Notes under the pieces: generated by a model | What the model was told of the DNA's origin: nothing | The model's database searches: none | What the model saw: the letters and a program-made list of their open reading frames with translations, nothing else | IMG/VR virus record: IMGVR_UViG_3300021964_000386 | Location: 1 to 28,276 of that record | Strand: one strand, 5' to 3' | Source of the DNA: a virus | Length of the DNA: 28,276 bases | Position numbers and translations under genes: made by a program | In this document: positions 1 through 11,400 of the stretch, piece by piece | Layout of the letters: each line of letters opens with the position of its first letter | Numbering within the stretch: the first letter of the stretch is position 1

Positions 1-2
1 GT

Positions 3-422
3 GATGGTTTTAACATGACGGTTACCGGGGGATACAATTTAACCTCTACCGGTAATATGTCAATGACTACTTTACAGTCATACAATCTCACTTCACTGTT
101 AAATATGACACAAACTGCGGTTGGTAATTACCGAGCATCAGGCACAAGTATGTCATTGTTAGGTATTGCACAGCAGAAACTTGTAGGTGGTGCAGCACAA
201 TTGCTGGAAACAGGCGGAATGCAAACTATCAATGCTGGTTATCAAAAGACAACAGCAGGGGCAAGAAGTATTACTACAGGTATTACACAGCACACAGGTA
301 TGTATAGTATTACAGGACAGCTTACAGCCACTTCTGTGTTTACTGTTACTGGTGTTGGACTTGCTACACACAAACACATAGCAATATCTCTCGGTAAACC
401 TACTACACCTTCTATACCATAG
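3..422 (+). CDS. gp5: Baseplate central spike (gp5-like), C-terminal part, 5' truncated
   Basis: The reading frame is open to the left edge, so this is the 3' end of a larger gene; the first in-window ATG is at 15. The visible ~139 residues are a repetitive Thr/Ser/Gly-rich stretch (pattern like xxxTGxYxxTxxGN) expected of a triple-stranded beta-helix needle. Near the end is ATHKHI, an HxH pair (H119 and H121 counted from ATG 15), followed by GKPTTPSIP. Phage and VgrG-type spikes often end in such an HxH apex that binds a metal ion at the trimer tip. In T4-like phages gp5 forms the membrane-piercing hub needle, and the location just before gp25 and gp6 fits. The lysozyme domain of T4 gp5, if present, would lie outside the window. 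Assignment to gp5 rather than another spike protein is inferred from order and the apex motif. Confidence 0.65.
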   Translation, partial: DGFNMTVTGGYNLTSTGNMSMTTLQSYNLTSLLNMTQTAVGNYRASGTSMSLLGIAQQKLVGGAAQLLETGGMQTINAGYQKTTAGARSITTGITQHTGMYSITGQLTATSVFTVTGVGLATHKHIAISLGKPTTPSIP

Positions 423-430
423 GATAATAT

Positions 431-1174
431 ATGAGCTGCGGACTAAACGATCAACAACAAGAAGTTTTAGACAAACTCACAAGTCTTTCTTCTGCTGATG
501 GTATCCTTGGATTATTAGATGCTTTTCCCATGCCTTTTCCCACAACTGGCCAAGGTATTGCTGAGGCACTTGGTGTTGGTGCGCAGTACGCTACACTTAT
601 AACTGAAATACAAAAGGTAGAACAGTTTATTACCGATATTGAAAATGGTATGTTGCCTATACCTGACAATTTGATACCGCCAGAATTAAAGTCATTACAA
701 AGTGATGTACAGGGCCTCGTTGATAAAATAAAACCTTTGGCGTCTTCTGCAACAGATGTTGTATTGTCAGCAGAACAAATAAAAAATGAAGTAAAGAATT
801 TAAAAACTAAGTGGGGTGATATTGATGCTGGCGCCGGCGGTATAGAGAACTTGCCAAATCTTATTAAAGAAGGTGCTGTTACTTTAGAAAATTTGTGTAA
901 GAAAGTAGAGAACCTTCAAAAATCTGCCGAGGATTTTTCTAATGTAATCAAAGGAACTCCTATTACCGCACCAAAAGAAGCGCCTGAAAATATAGAAGAA
1001 GGTGACCCTGTACCCGAAATACCCAAGCCAAGCGTAACACAAGATTTTGAGAGGCGGGCCAAAGAGATAGCAGATGAGTTTGCAGATATTGAACCACCTA
1101 AGTTATTTGATAAATTAGAAGCCAACGAGAGAATGAAAATTTTACAGCAAATTGCTGGTGCAATAGACATTTAA
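431..1174 (+). CDS. Unknown predicted helical protein in the baseplate cluster
   Basis: I do not recognise this 247-residue protein. It starts at an ATG 8 bases after the spike gene. The N-terminus has a short Gly/Pro-rich segment (LDAFPMPFPTTGQGI, about residues 29-43). The rest is mostly predicted helical and acidic, with heptad-like stretches at about 90-125 and 140-175 (for example LCKKVENLQKSAEDF). A Pro/Glu-rich linker lies at 176-200 and a charged helical tail follows. There is no signal peptide or membrane segment. Position between a gp5-like spike and gp25 suggests a virion or assembly protein of the hub or wedge. It could be a tail-associated coiled coil or a chaperone; no catalytic motif is visible. 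Confidence 0.6.
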   Translation: MSCGLNDQQQEVLDKLTSLSSADGILGLLDAFPMPFPTTGQGIAEALGVGAQYATLITEIQKVEQFITDIENGMLPIPDNLIPPELKSLQSDVQGLVDKIKPLASSATDVVLSAEQIKNEVKNLKTKWGDIDAGAGGIENLPNLIKEGAVTLENLCKKVENLQKSAEDFSNVIKGTPITAPKEAPENIEEGDPVPEIPKPSVTQDFERRAKEIADEFADIEPPKLFDKLEANERMKILQQIAGAIDI

Positions 1175-1177
1175 TGG

Positions 1178-1185
1178 TATAAATA
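1178..1185 (+). promoter_or_regulatory. T4-type late promoter box upstream of gp25
   Basis: Exact TATAAATA followed by CTAAC, in the 16-base gap between two genes. In T4 this box occupies about -13 to -6 and is read by RNA polymerase carrying gp55 and gp33 with the gp45 clamp. That spacing would put the start of transcription at about 1191, the A of the gp25 ATG. Its intergenic position and match to the extended T4 form (TATAAATACTAxx) make it more credible than the intragenic copies. Confidence 0.7.
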
Positions 1186-1190
1186 CTAAC

Positions 1191-1604
1191 ATGGCTATTT
1201 TAAAAGGTAAAATCAGTAAACTTTACAGCGATCTGGATTTAGAATTTACTAGAAATCCAGTTACCAATGATGTCTCAAAAAAGACGGATACTGCGGCTGT
1301 AAAACAATCACTAAGAATTTTGGTGCTATCAAACTTTTATGAAAGACCTTTTGCACATAAAAAGGCAGGTAATCTCAGAGGATATTTATTTCAGCCAATA
1401 GATGTTCTTGCTGCTCAAAGCATAAAGAAAAACCTCGAAAACTTAATTACAACTTACGATAAAAGAGTAAGAATTGTAGACATAGATGTACCTCTAGCAA
1501 GTGGTAATATAGATAGAAATGTTTTAAGTATTACTCTTTCTTATTATGTGGTAGGTATTCCAACTAAACAAGACTTGACTCTAAATTTAGAAAGGTTAAG
1601 ATAA
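1191..1604 (+). CDS. gp25: Baseplate wedge subunit gp25
   Basis: A 137-residue protein, close to the 132 residues of T4 gp25, of the GPW/gp25 family. The family signature is clear: NFYERPFAHKKAGNLRGYLF at 48-67, containing the conserved E51-R52-P53 core (the EPR motif). The N-terminus (ISKLYSDLDLEFTRNP) and the C-terminal alternating beta strands also fit. gp25 and its T6SS relative TssE form part of the wedge core that contacts gp6 and gp53 and helps trigger sheath polymerisation. The next gene, gp6, starts 2 bases after the stop, so the two are probably co-translated. No clear Shine-Dalgarno precedes the ATG, and the late promoter 6 bases upstream may produce a near-leaderless transcript. 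Confidence 0.93.
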   Translation: MAILKGKISKLYSDLDLEFTRNPVTNDVSKKTDTAAVKQSLRILVLSNFYERPFAHKKAGNLRGYLFQPIDVLAAQSIKKNLENLITTYDKRVRIVDIDVPLASGNIDRNVLSITLSYYVVGIPTKQDLTLNLERLR

Positions 1605-1605
1605 A

Positions 1606-3513
1606 ATGGCACAGTTAGACGTCACTGAATTAGATTTCACAACAATTAAGAATAATCTTAAAACATATTTGCAGGCGCAAGATGAGTTTTCAGATTATAA
1701 TTTTGAGGGATCTGCTCTCAGTGTTCTCTTAGATACCTTGGCATATAATACACACTATAATGCTATGCTAGCACACTTAGTTGCCAATGAATCTTTCTTA
1801 GACACAGCAATAAAAAGATCCTCAGTAGTTTCTTTAGCTAAGGCTCTCGGCTATACTCCTCGTTCCGCTAGAGGTGCTACTGCTACAATTAACTATAACG
1901 TCATACCACCAGACAGTGATAATAGAACCACACTAGATTTACCCAGAGATACTCCTTTTACAAGTAATGTCGGTGGCACTAACTATGTTTTTTATCCTAG
2001 GGCAACAACTACAGTTCAAAAAGAAATCAGAAATGGTGTAGCCGGATTTTACTTTGACAATATACAAATAACAGAAGGTACTAGAGTATCCAATAGTTTT
2101 GTAGTAACAAGCTCAACAGTTTCAGGCCCATTTAGTATTCCTAATGCAAATGTAGACACTGGCACATTAAGAGTGAGAGTACAAGAGTCTGCAACAGAAC
2201 TGACACTTAGTACGTATCTAAACTATCCAAGGATTACAGACGTAGGGGTTACTACAAAAGCATATTTTTTTGAAGAAGATGTGGATGGATTGTATGTTGT
2301 TCGTTTTGGTGATGATTATATAGGCAAAAAATTAACAGCGGGTAACATTGTTGTTATAGATTATATAACTACTAATGGCACTGGTGCAAACGGTGCTTCT
2401 ACTTTTTCTAATGCAACTACTTTTATATCCGCAAATGAAAGCAAAACACTTACTGTAGTTAATAATTCAGCAGGGGGACAAGATAAAGAAGGTATAGATT
2501 CTATTAGGAAGACTGCTCCTCGTTATAATCAGACAAAAAATAGGGCAGTAACCTCGTCAGACTATCAGAGTCTTATCTTAGCAAGTAATTCTAATGTTCA
2601 ATCTGTTTCTGTTTGGGGCGGAGAAGAAAATGATCCTCCTATATACGGAAAAGTATTTATTTCTTTAGATCCAATAGCTGGGCAAGTTATTACACAGGCT
2701 GACAAAGATGCAATACAAACTGGAATTATTGATCCTAAAGCACCCTTAGGTATTTTGGCCGAATTTGTAGATCCTACTTATATGTACATTCAGTTAAGAG
2801 TGGGTATAGAGTACGATCCTAAAGTCACTACTTTTACTCAAACCGAAATACAAACGGCAGTCACTTCTTCTATTAATGATTATTTTGAAGCTGATCTAAA
2901 CGTATTGAACAAAAACTTTTATTTGTCAAAACTACACAAGTACATAAAAGATACTTCACCTGCCATAATTTCTGCTAATATTAATCCGAAGTTACAAAAG
3001 AGAATATCAGCAACAACATTAGGCAAAGCAGAAACTTTTACTGTTCAGTTTCACAATAAACTAGAACCTAGGACCTTACACACAACTTGGTTCAATGCTA
3101 CTGTTGACGCAGGAACCTCAAAACTTAAACTAATAGACACCCCTAATACAGGGGTCGTTCCTCCAGATTATATCGGAAGCGGTGTTGTTAGTCTTCAAGA
3201 TGAATTAGGCAAATCTTTAGGCAATGTCGGTACGATAAATTATGATACTGGTGTGCTAACATTTACAGTTACTATTAGCAGTTATTTAAATTCAGAAACC
3301 TTTGTCAGAGTAAACTTTAAGCCACACGACAATGTGAAGGATATTAAAACACAGATTTTAACTAGAACTGCTGCTCCTTCTGGATCTAATGCTGTAGTGG
3401 CAACTCCCTCAAAGAATACAGTATTGTCTTTAGATGATACTGCCTTCAATTCAACTACAGGTGCTAGAAAAGGTTTAGAAATAATCACAACTCAATACGT
3501 AGAAAATGATTAA
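1606..3513 (+). CDS. gp6: Baseplate wedge subunit gp6 (Baseplate_J family)
   Basis: 635 residues, compared with about 660 for T4 gp6. The N-terminus carries the conserved helical motif in which [15 protein letters not shown] (about 41-55) and the following [20 protein letters not shown] match the gp6 / J-family start, leading into SARGATATI. The middle holds a J-like segment including [23 protein letters not shown] (split across about 300-322) and [13 protein letters not shown] (about 334-346). gp6 dimers knit the six wedges into the inner baseplate ring and contact gp25, gp53 and gp7. The gene begins just after the gp25 stop, and its stop TAATG overlaps the next start, so it lies within one late operon. 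Confidence 0.92.
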   Translation: MAQLDVTELDFTTIKNNLKTYLQAQDEFSDYNFEGSALSVLLDTLAYNTHYNAMLAHLVANESFLDTAIKRSSVVSLAKALGYTPRSARGATATINYNVIPPDSDNRTTLDLPRDTPFTSNVGGTNYVFYPRATTTVQKEIRNGVAGFYFDNIQITEGTRVSNSFVVTSSTVSGPFSIPNANVDTGTLRVRVQESATELTLSTYLNYPRITDVGVTTKAYFFEEDVDGLYVVRFGDDYIGKKLTAGNIVVIDYITTNGTGANGASTFSNATTFISANESKTLTVVNNSAGGQDKEGIDSIRKTAPRYNQTKNRAVTSSDYQSLILASNSNVQSVSVWGGEENDPPIYGKVFISLDPIAGQVITQADKDAIQTGIIDPKAPLGILAEFVDPTYMYIQLRVGIEYDPKVTTFTQTEIQTAVTSSINDYFEADLNVLNKNFYLSKLHKYIKDTSPAIISANINPKLQKRISATTLGKAETFTVQFHNKLEPRTLHTTWFNATVDAGTSKLKLIDTPNTGVVPPDYIGSGVVSLQDELGKSLGNVGTINYDTGVLTFTVTISSYLNSETFVRVNFKPHDNVKDIKTQILTRTAAPSGSNAVVATPSKNTVLSLDDTAFNSTTGARKGLEIITTQYVEND

Positions 3514-6257
3514 TGTCCCATAATAACACAATACCTAGTTATTACAGGTACGTACAGTCAATAACAATTGACAATGCGGGAAGCGGATATGATTCTGCTA
3601 ATCCTCCTGCCATTACAATTTCAGGTGGGGGAGGTTCCGGTGCAACTGCAACGTGTACTGTAGTTGGTGGACAGATATCTACTGTTACAGTTACAAATAT
3701 AGGTAATGGATATACTTCTGCACCGACAGTTACCGTTGCAGGATCCGGCGGCGCCTCTCTTACTGCTGTTTTATCTTTTGCCTCAGGACCATCAAGCCAT
3801 TACCTTGCTGTTAACGGAACAGTTACAGATAAATTACCTGAGTTTATAAAGGAAGAGTACACTACCTTTGTATCATTTATAGAAAAATATTATGCGTGGA
3901 TGGACCAAGAAGATAATCCTATTCACATTCTTTTAAACCGGCATTATAATGATATTGACGACTCTACTGACACTGAGTTAGAAAAATGGCGACTATTGCT
4001 AGCTGAAAAGTGGCCGACAAAAATACCAGCTGACAAAAGATTTTTCTACAAAAGAATTAAAGATATCTATGAGAGCAAAGGGACAAAATCTTCTATTGAA
4101 ACTTTTTTCCGTTTGTTTTATGCTGAAGATGTAGATGTACTATATCCTAGTAAAAATATTCTTAGAACCTCTGATGGTAGATGGCAACAAAAACAATCAG
4201 TAAAAGCTACTTCAGCTAATAATTATGAAGTGTTACAGTTACAAGGTTCATTGATAGACATTTACTATTATACTACAACAGGATCTATTACTAAAACAGA
4301 AAAAATAGAAGCAACTGTTTCTGAAGTATTGAAACTTGCATATACTTCTCCTCAACAATATGAAGTTTTCCTAAACTTTAATACACTCAGGAGCACTATA
4401 CCAGGTGCTGGCACTGATGGTGAGGCTAGTATTGTTTTCGAGGGTCCTATTGCTACTGTAGATACAGTGAGTGCTGCTGATGCAAGTCGTTTGGCAGGCA
4501 CGTATGCAATTGGAGCCTCTGATTGGTCTTCAGATGGCGCAGGCTCAAATGCTGAGTTTAGCGTTGTTGTCGATGGATCGGGTGCTGCTACTGTTACTAT
4601 TACCACTGATGGTGAAGGATTTGTAATAGATGAAACTATTACTATTACAGACGCGAACTTAGGTGCCGGCGGTGCTGCAAATCTCACCTTTGATGTTGCC
4701 ACTCTTTTAGATGGTGAGTTAAAGATTAATGATATTACTTTACTAGATGCCGGACAAGATTATCTTGCAGCGCCTGTTGTTACGATTACAGATCCGAGCG
4801 GAGGAAGTGGAGTAGAGGCAAGAGCTACTGTTGAAAATAGTCTGATAAGTGATTTTGTTATCACTGAAAAAGGCTCAGGCTATGATTCTACTACCACTAC
4901 AATCTCACTTGAGACTGATACAGTAAGATCTTATATTACATTAAGAGGTGAGGAGACTGTAAGAGCGTATTTAGATAGAAGTTTAACGTCTATTTCTTCT
5001 ACTACATATTCAGGTTCTAATGCAGGGTTTAATGTTGGTGAAATTTACGTTATTAACGAACTAGGTGATGATGCTAGAGGATATGCTTTAGATTATTTTG
5101 CTGAAGATTATGTTCTTATAGGTGGAGCAAATAATGCTTTTGGTAGGGTAACTGCCATCAAGAGTACAAATGTACCTGATAAGTGGTCTATTGTTAATCC
5201 TGGTTATGGTTTTAATATTGGAAGCACAAATATAAATTTGACTTCTTCTACCGGTGTAATTATAACAGTTACAATTGAAACAGGGTACTTATTCTCATAC
5301 GAGGGGCAGTATTTAGATGACAGAGGAAAGTTATCAGACGTAAATAGATTACAAGACAATGATAAGTATCAAGTATATTCCTACGTAATCAAATCTACAA
5401 ATCCTCAAAGTGATTGGAATCAAATTCTAAAAGAAACAATTCACCCGGCTGGATGGGAAGTATTTGGTGAACTTAGTATTACAAATGAAATTTCTTTTGC
5501 AAGTAATCTTGAAATTGTTTCACCTGGTTATCACATCAGGTTCTTTGAAGAAGATATATTTGCAGGTGAAGGCGGAGAAACCTCTGAAGCCGTAGCAATA
5601 GAATATAATTTGACTATACCTACAGATACTGCAACAGCTACAGAAGCAGATGTTAAGAATGTAGGAAAAACTTTATCAGACGGTTTGGTTAATGGCGTAG
5701 ATGATACAGGTGATCAAACATATTTTGCTGAAGATTATATGTTGTTACCCGAAACTTATGTTTCTGAAGGCGGCTTCATAAAATTATTTAGAGGAGTCCA
5801 ATCAGACGTTTCGTCGGTTGTAGATAATCTTGTTCCTGTAACTACATGGGACAGAGAATTTACCGATAGTGTTACTGTATCTGAAGTTGTTACAACAGAA
5901 TTGTTGTTACAAAGAGCTTTTTCTGATTCGACAAATATAGTAGATAATGGATTTACTTTAAGATGGAATAAAGACTTTAGTGATACAGCATCAGCTGCGG
6001 AAAATTTAAATAGTATTGATACTGAAATAAATAAATCAGATACTGCTACAACTTCACAAACTTTAGTTATAAATACAAGTAGCGGGATTTCAGACACAGG
6101 CACTGCCTCTGAATCATCAGCTAAGAATTTTACAACATCACGGTCTGACAGTGCAACAACATCAGACAGTGGAACAATAAACGGGCCTCAAGATTATGTA
6201 GATGCTACCTACTTTGCAGAAGACTACATGGTAGGAACTACATTAGGCACATTCTAA
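3513..6257 (+). CDS. gp7: Baseplate wedge protein, gp7-like, with inserted repeat modules
   Basis: 914 residues, between gp6 and gp8 and of a size near T4 gp7 (1032). A GxGYxxxP repeat block occupies about 16-90. A conserved phage structural segment follows: [20 protein letters not shown] at 109-127, then [15 protein letters not shown] at 189-203 and [14 protein letters not shown] at 211-224. A second GxGY-like block lies at about 400-465. A further conserved piece at about 597-659 includes [16 protein letters not shown] and [11 protein letters not shown]. The hexapeptide YFAEDY occurs three times (528, 737, 900). The C-terminal stretch 784-887 is built of degenerate SDTATxS repeats and may be a surface extension. 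Calling it gp7 rests on gene order and size; I see the conserved phage segments but cannot align it to T4 gp7 by eye. Confidence 0.62.
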   Translation: MSHNNTIPSYYRYVQSITIDNAGSGYDSANPPAITISGGGGSGATATCTVVGGQISTVTVTNIGNGYTSAPTVTVAGSGGASLTAVLSFASGPSSHYLAVNGTVTDKLPEFIKEEYTTFVSFIEKYYAWMDQEDNPIHILLNRHYNDIDDSTDTELEKWRLLLAEKWPTKIPADKRFFYKRIKDIYESKGTKSSIETFFRLFYAEDVDVLYPSKNILRTSDGRWQQKQSVKATSANNYEVLQLQGSLIDIYYYTTTGSITKTEKIEATVSEVLKLAYTSPQQYEVFLNFNTLRSTIPGAGTDGEASIVFEGPIATVDTVSAADASRLAGTYAIGASDWSSDGAGSNAEFSVVVDGSGAATVTITTDGEGFVIDETITITDANLGAGGAANLTFDVATLLDGELKINDITLLDAGQDYLAAPVVTITDPSGGSGVEARATVENSLISDFVITEKGSGYDSTTTTISLETDTVRSYITLRGEETVRAYLDRSLTSISSTTYSGSNAGFNVGEIYVINELGDDARGYALDYFAEDYVLIGGANNAFGRVTAIKSTNVPDKWSIVNPGYGFNIGSTNINLTSSTGVIITVTIETGYLFSYEGQYLDDRGKLSDVNRLQDNDKYQVYSYVIKSTNPQSDWNQILKETIHPAGWEVFGELSITNEISFASNLEIVSPGYHIRFFEEDIFAGEGGETSEAVAIEYNLTIPTDTATATEADVKNVGKTLSDGLVNGVDDTGDQTYFAEDYMLLPETYVSEGGFIKLFRGVQSDVSSVVDNLVPVTTWDREFTDSVTVSEVVTTELLLQRAFSDSTNIVDNGFTLRWNKDFSDTASAAENLNSIDTEINKSDTATTSQTLVINTSSGISDTGTASESSAKNFTTSRSDSATTSDSGTINGPQDYVDATYFAEDYMVGTTLGTF
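3558..3782 (+). repeat. GxGY repeat module in gp7-like protein (first copy)
   Basis: Encodes two units of the pattern [37 protein letters not shown] (residues 16-90). It lies upstream of the conserved core domain, so it looks like an N-terminal addition. Confidence 0.7.
4710..4907 (+). repeat. GxGY repeat module in gp7-like protein (second, degenerate copy)
   Basis: Residues 400-465 repeat the same pattern in weaker form: [16 protein letters not shown], then a Gly-rich turn with EARATV, then [15 protein letters not shown]. Confidence 0.55.
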
Positions 6258-6272
6258 TTTTGGAGAAACAAA

Positions 6273-6722
6273 ATGTTTAATAAAGAAAAAATGAAAGCGA
6301 CAGGGCAGGTAAATGTCGTAGTACGTGATGATAGCGGTAATGTTAAGCAGGAGTTTACCGTACCGAACCTTGTTGTTGATACGGGTCTTGATTTCATTGC
6401 CTCACGTATGAAAGATGCAACTGCCACTGCTATGTCGCATATGGAAGTTGGTACTGATACCACAGCAGCAGGTGCTTCTGATACAGCTCTCGGTGCTGCA
6501 GTTGCCGCTTCTCGGGTAACTTTAGACTCTACTACTGTTACTGATAACGCTGTTGCATATGTAGCAACATTCCCTGCAGGAACAGGTACTGATGCACTTA
6601 CAGAAGCAGGTATTTTCAATGCTTCTTCAGGCGGCACAATGCTTTGTCGTACTGTATTTTCAGTAATCAACAAAGGTGCTTCTGACAGCATGACTATTAC
6701 TTGGACTATTACTATTTCTTAA
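6273..6722 (+). CDS. Conserved small virion protein between gp7-like and gp8
   Basis: 149 residues. The start ATG follows the Shine-Dalgarno TGGAGA (6261-6266). The protein has a layout common in short phage tail proteins: a beta-rich opening (TGQVNVVVRDDSGNVKQEF), then VPNLVVDTGLDFIASRM, a block reading MSHMEVGTDTTAAGASDTALG, and a C-terminal ITWTITIS strand. Proteins of this general pattern are found among baseplate or tail-fibre genes of many phages, but I know of no assigned biochemical role. No signal peptide, membrane segment or catalytic motif is visible. Its place in the late operon argues for a structural or adhesion function. It may be the equivalent of a small wedge-peripheral subunit. 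Confidence 0.65.
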   Translation: MFNKEKMKATGQVNVVVRDDSGNVKQEFTVPNLVVDTGLDFIASRMKDATATAMSHMEVGTDTTAAGASDTALGAAVAASRVTLDSTTVTDNAVAYVATFPAGTGTDALTEAGIFNASSGGTMLCRTVFSVINKGASDSMTITWTITIS

Positions 6723-6734
6723 TAGGAAAAAATA

Positions 6735-8426
6735 GTGGCTATTATTCTTACAAGACAGGGCAGGCTTGGGTTGACAAGATCTTTTCGCAGGGATCTTGTC
6801 AATGCCAACGACTATTTTTATCTAGCTGTGGGCAAAACTACTGCCTGGGATGATGAAGAAAATCCTGATACTCCTGTGGACAGTGTGTATAATTTAAATG
6901 AAGTTAAAAGAAATATTATATTTGTACAAAACGCAGACAGTGCTGATATATGTCATCTTGCAAGAAGAATAAACTGGGTATCAGGCACAGTATATGACGC
7001 ATATGATGATTCTTATGGTAGGTCATATGTAGACGTAAAAGGTTCAGCAGACCCTTTAGGTAGTGTTACTTATTCTGCTGCGTCAGGGGCAACTTCTTTA
7101 GCTGATGCAAACTTTTATGTAATGACAGATGAGTATAAAGTGTACAAGTGCTTAGATAATAATTTAGGTGCAGCTAGCACAGTTAAACCTACAAGCACAG
7201 GAACTTCTGCTTTAACACTTTCTGATGATTACAAGTGGAAGTTTATGTTTCAAATCTCTTCATCAGATCAGACAAAATTTTTAACCACACAATATATTCC
7301 TGTCAGAAAGTTTACCACAGAGCCTTACGGTGATGTTAACGGTGAGCTAGATAGTATCACTGTCACTAATGGAGGAAGCGGATATACATCTGCTCCAACA
7401 GTCACTATTGCAGGTGACGGTACAGGTGCAACAGCTACAGCAGATCCTGCAAAAATTACAGCAGGAGTTCTTGATGCAGATGCTATTACTGTAACCAATG
7501 CAGGTTCAGGTTATTCATATGCGCGAGTCACAATATCTGGCGGAGGCGCGACTACAGACGGTACTGCAACTGCAAACGTAGGAGATATTGATTCTCTTCC
7601 CGCATTACAAGCAGCAGTCGAAAGTACAACCGTTGGTGGTACTATTGATAAGATTGAAATTTTAGACGCTGGTGCTGATTATATTCCAAACAATGTAAAA
7701 GTTGTCATAACAGGTGATGGCCTCGGAGCAGAAGCATCTGCTACTGTAGATGCCAACACAGGACAAATTACAAAAGTGGACGTAACAGACGCGGGTGTAG
7801 GGTATTCTTTTGCAGATATTACTTTCACCGATTTAGCAGGAGCAGAAAATCCAGCAGATACAAAATGTTTGGCTAGAAGTATTGTTTCGCCTACAGATGG
7901 ACATGGCGCGCATCCTATAAATGAGTTGTATGCAAATAGAATTGCTATTGTAGTGAATTTAGACGACAATTTAAATTCAGATCTTTTTTTAGATAATGAT
8001 TTTAGACAGGTGTCATTAATAAGAAATTTAAAACAATATGATAGTGAAACAGTTAATTATACTGCGAATACAGGAACGAACACCCATAGAATTGAAGTAG
8101 GATCATCTACAGAACACGCAAAATATACTGAAGATGATATTATAACTACTGATGACGGCGGCAAATTTAGAGTGATTCAAAAGAAAGTAGACGGTTCAAA
8201 TTACTATGTTTACTTACAACCAATTATAGACATTATATCCGCTGTTAGTACATTAACAAATAATAATACGAGTGTTACTGGGTTGAGTATAAATAGTTAT
8301 ACTGCTGCAACAGACGCTCCAGAAATAAATGTGTTTTCAGGTGAATTAGTGTATGTTGAAAACAGAGCTAAGATAAACCGACAAGAAGATCAAGTAGAAA
8401 CTATCAAGGCAATTATTACTTTTTAG
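6735..8426 (+). CDS. gp8: Baseplate wedge subunit gp8 with a large GxGY repeat insertion
   Basis: 563 residues against 334 for T4 gp8. It starts at a GTG 7 bases after the Shine-Dalgarno TAGGA. T4 gp8 landmarks are visible on both sides of an insertion: FYLAVGKTTAW (28-38), YKVYKCLDNN (134-143), YKWKFMFQI (166-174), then DFRQVSLIRN (422-431) and GELVYVENRAKINRQ (536-550) running to the terminal ITF. gp8 dimers sit on the outer wedge and bind gp7 and gp10. Residues about 203-375 are three or four GxGY repeat units absent from T4 gp8, accounting for most of the extra length. Because the repeats enter between two conserved halves, they probably form a loop or arm projecting from the wedge surface. 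Confidence 0.88.
   Translation: MAIILTRQGRLGLTRSFRRDLVNANDYFYLAVGKTTAWDDEENPDTPVDSVYNLNEVKRNIIFVQNADSADICHLARRINWVSGTVYDAYDDSYGRSYVDVKGSADPLGSVTYSAASGATSLADANFYVMTDEYKVYKCLDNNLGAASTVKPTSTGTSALTLSDDYKWKFMFQISSSDQTKFLTTQYIPVRKFTTEPYGDVNGELDSITVTNGGSGYTSAPTVTIAGDGTGATATADPAKITAGVLDADAITVTNAGSGYSYARVTISGGGATTDGTATANVGDIDSLPALQAAVESTTVGGTIDKIEILDAGADYIPNNVKVVITGDGLGAEASATVDANTGQITKVDVTDAGVGYSFADITFTDLAGAENPADTKCLARSIVSPTDGHGAHPINELYANRIAIVVNLDDNLNSDLFLDNDFRQVSLIRNLKQYDSETVNYTANTGTNTHRIEVGSSTEHAKYTEDDIITTDDGGKFRVIQKKVDGSNYYVYLQPIIDIISAVSTLTNNNTSVTGLSINSYTAATDAPEINVFSGELVYVENRAKINRQEDQVETIKAIITF
7341..7859 (+). repeat. GxGY repeat insertion in gp8
   Basis: Residues 203-375: units [49 protein letters not shown] and DAGVGYSFADITF, with intervening GAxATA strands. 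The same module occurs in the proteins on either side. Confidence 0.75.
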
Positions 8427-8435
8427 GAATAAAAG

Positions 8436-11400
8436 ATGGCACTTAACTTAAATACATCACCGTATTTTGATGACTTTGATTCAACAAAAAATTACAACAG
8501 GATTCTTTTTAAGCCTGGTGTCGCTGTACAAGCAAGAGAACTAACGCAGCTTCAAACTATTCTTCAGAATCAAATTACATCTTTAGGAAGTTTCTCGTTA
8601 AAAAACGGTGCCATTATCAGTGGGTGCGAAGAATCCCAAAGCCTTGTTTCATATATTAAAATCACAGACGATTATTATATTCAGGGTGCTTCTACTTCAT
8701 CTGCTCTCTCCAATGGTGATCTTTCAAAATATATTGGCGAAAAACTACAAGGTGTTTCTTCAGGTATTACAGGAAGAATTGTAGAGATAGCTGAGGGTAG
8801 TTTAGCCGGAAGACCAGCACTTAAAGCTTTTTATATTGCTTATGATGGTTTAAATGCAGGTTCAACGACTCATTTTACTGCTGGAGAAAGATTAAAAGTA
8901 ATATCCAATGGTAACTACAAAGATACTGAGTTTGTTGCTAGCAGTTTAGTTTCATCGCCAGAAACTCTTTCAGATAGATATTACGGAAAAGCTACAAAAA
9001 TACAGCTTTCACCTGGTGTAATTTATATTAAAGATCAGTTTGTTACTACTGAAAAAATTTCTACTTTTGTACATCCTTTTAGTAATTCAGTAAAACAAAG
9101 AATAGGATTTGAAGTTACCGAAGCAGTAAAAACTTCAGTAGACGATTCCTCATTGCTTGATCCTGCAAGTGGTTCTTATAATTATAATGCTCCGGGCGCT
9201 GACAGATACAATCTTTCAGTTGCGTTGAAGTCATATGCAGCAAGTGCCAAGGTTCCGGAGACATTTTTTGAATATGCGATGTTTGAATATGGAGCCTTGA
9301 TCAGGCACAAGATACAAGAGGATCCCTTAAATAAAATAAGCGATATAATTGCTCAAAAGTTTTATGATACCCATGGTAACTATGTTATCAATGGAATGAA
9401 AATAAAACTTAGAGAACATTTGAATCAGAACAATAACGGTGGCGTATATACATCAGCCCAGGGCGGAGATATAGACAAACTTGTAGTTGAAATTTCTCCA
9501 GGTATCGCAGAAGTTGCAGGTTATAGGCGAGAACTAAAGGCACCGAAACTCATTGCATTTGATAAACCTACAGAAACTTTTAATGTACAAGATCAAACTC
9601 TTACTACTTCATATGGTAACTATGTTCTTGTAGATGAAGTGTGTGGCGTTTGGGATATTGCAGACTCCTCTACAGTAAATCTATACGACACCGCGGCTGA
9701 CGCTGTAACATCAGGCACATATTCTGCAACCTCACCGACTGGTAATATTATTGGTACTGCTAGAGTAAGACACCTAGTACATGAATCAGGTACAGCAGGC
9801 GCCGCAGCTGCCCAGTTTAGGTTATACTTGTATGATATTGATATGACCTCAGGTGAATTTGCAGATGTAAAAACAATTTACTATAACGATACAAATGCTG
9901 ATGGGTTTGCAGACTGTGTGCTAGAAAGCTCAAAAGCAGTCCTAAAGGAAACTGACTACAATAGATTAGTGTTTCCTTTGTCCACAAGCTACACAAAAAC
10001 ATTAATTCCTTACGATTACGATTTCCAATACACAAAAGAATTTGGTCCTAGTACAGTCGCAGATGCCGATGGTACAGTAGGTATTTCAGTATCAGGTAAT
10101 GAAACATTCCCATATAGCACAGGTGCTATGAATGATACTACAATTCTTGCAAACATTACAGTAGTAGCTTTAGATAGTTTCTCAACAACTAGCCCATCTG
10201 AAAGCATTACTGCAGGACAAGTTATTGACCTAACAGCTTCTGGTAGAAGTGTTACTGTAGATAGTTCTACACAAATTACAATTGATTTAGGTGCTACTGC
10301 TTCAGGTGCCGCGAGACGGGTAAAAATTTACGCTAATGTTCAAGTAGCTGATGAAACACCTATTAGTAAGAACTTAATAACAAACCAATATGTTAAATTT
10401 TTAGTAGACGGCACAGACACTTACGCTACTTCGGATACAGATTTTTGTTTAGGTGTAGCAGATATTTTACGTATTTCTGAGATTAGAGTACATAGTTCTG
10501 CATTTTCAACTGGGTCAGAAGGTACTGATGTTACCTCTCAGTTTAGATTTGATAACGGACAAAAAGATAATTACTACGGTTTAGGATATATTCGTAAGAA
10601 GGCAACTTCTACTGTAGATTTCTCTACTACTCCTTATATGTTAGTTAAATTTGATTACTTTGACGTACAGCCTAATGGAGCGTCTTTTGCTTGTGTTGAT
10701 TCATACGCATCAGGTATTTCTGATGGCAATATGACAATACAAGAAATTCCTTTGTTTACACGATCAAATGGTATTGTAGTAGATCTAAGAGATTACCTTG
10801 ACTTTAGGCCTTACGCAACAAACACGGCGACACCTACAGGAACATTGGGATCAGCTACATCCAACCCTTCAAGTGTTAGAACAATTGTGGGTGGATTGAC
10901 AAATCCAGTACCAGTGCAAGAATTTACTACAGATATAACAGCATATTTAGCACAGGCATTTAGACTTGCTCTTGGATCTTCACAAGGCCATTTTAAACTA
11001 ATAGAAGGAACGCCTGCATTAAGGGTAATTGTTCCTCCTATAGACAATGTTAAAGATATGACATTGGCCACATTTAAGTTGAAACCGTATCCTAGCTTAG
11101 CACCTCAAGCAGCTAAAGTAGCTAATCGCCCAGACTTGAGTTCAAAATTAACTCAGGTAGAAAATCCTCGTTACACTATGCGCCAAATTGGAGCGTTAGA
11201 AAAGAGAATACAAAATCTTGAGTATTACACTTCGCTTTCCATTTTAGAAGAACAAGCAAGAAATGAAAAATTCTTTGATTCTACAGGCGTTGATAGATTT
11301 AAAAATGGTCTGTTGGTAGATCCTTTTAATTCGTTTGCTGTTTCAGCAGTAATGAATCCTGATTACAATTGTTCATTAGACTTAACTAAGTCAGAAATGC

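Noticed and set aside
4352-4702. Minus-strand open frame of 116 codons inside the gp7-like gene
   Set aside because: It mirrors the Ala/Val/Ser-rich coding of the plus strand, has no start signal or family motif, and lies fully within a convincing gene.
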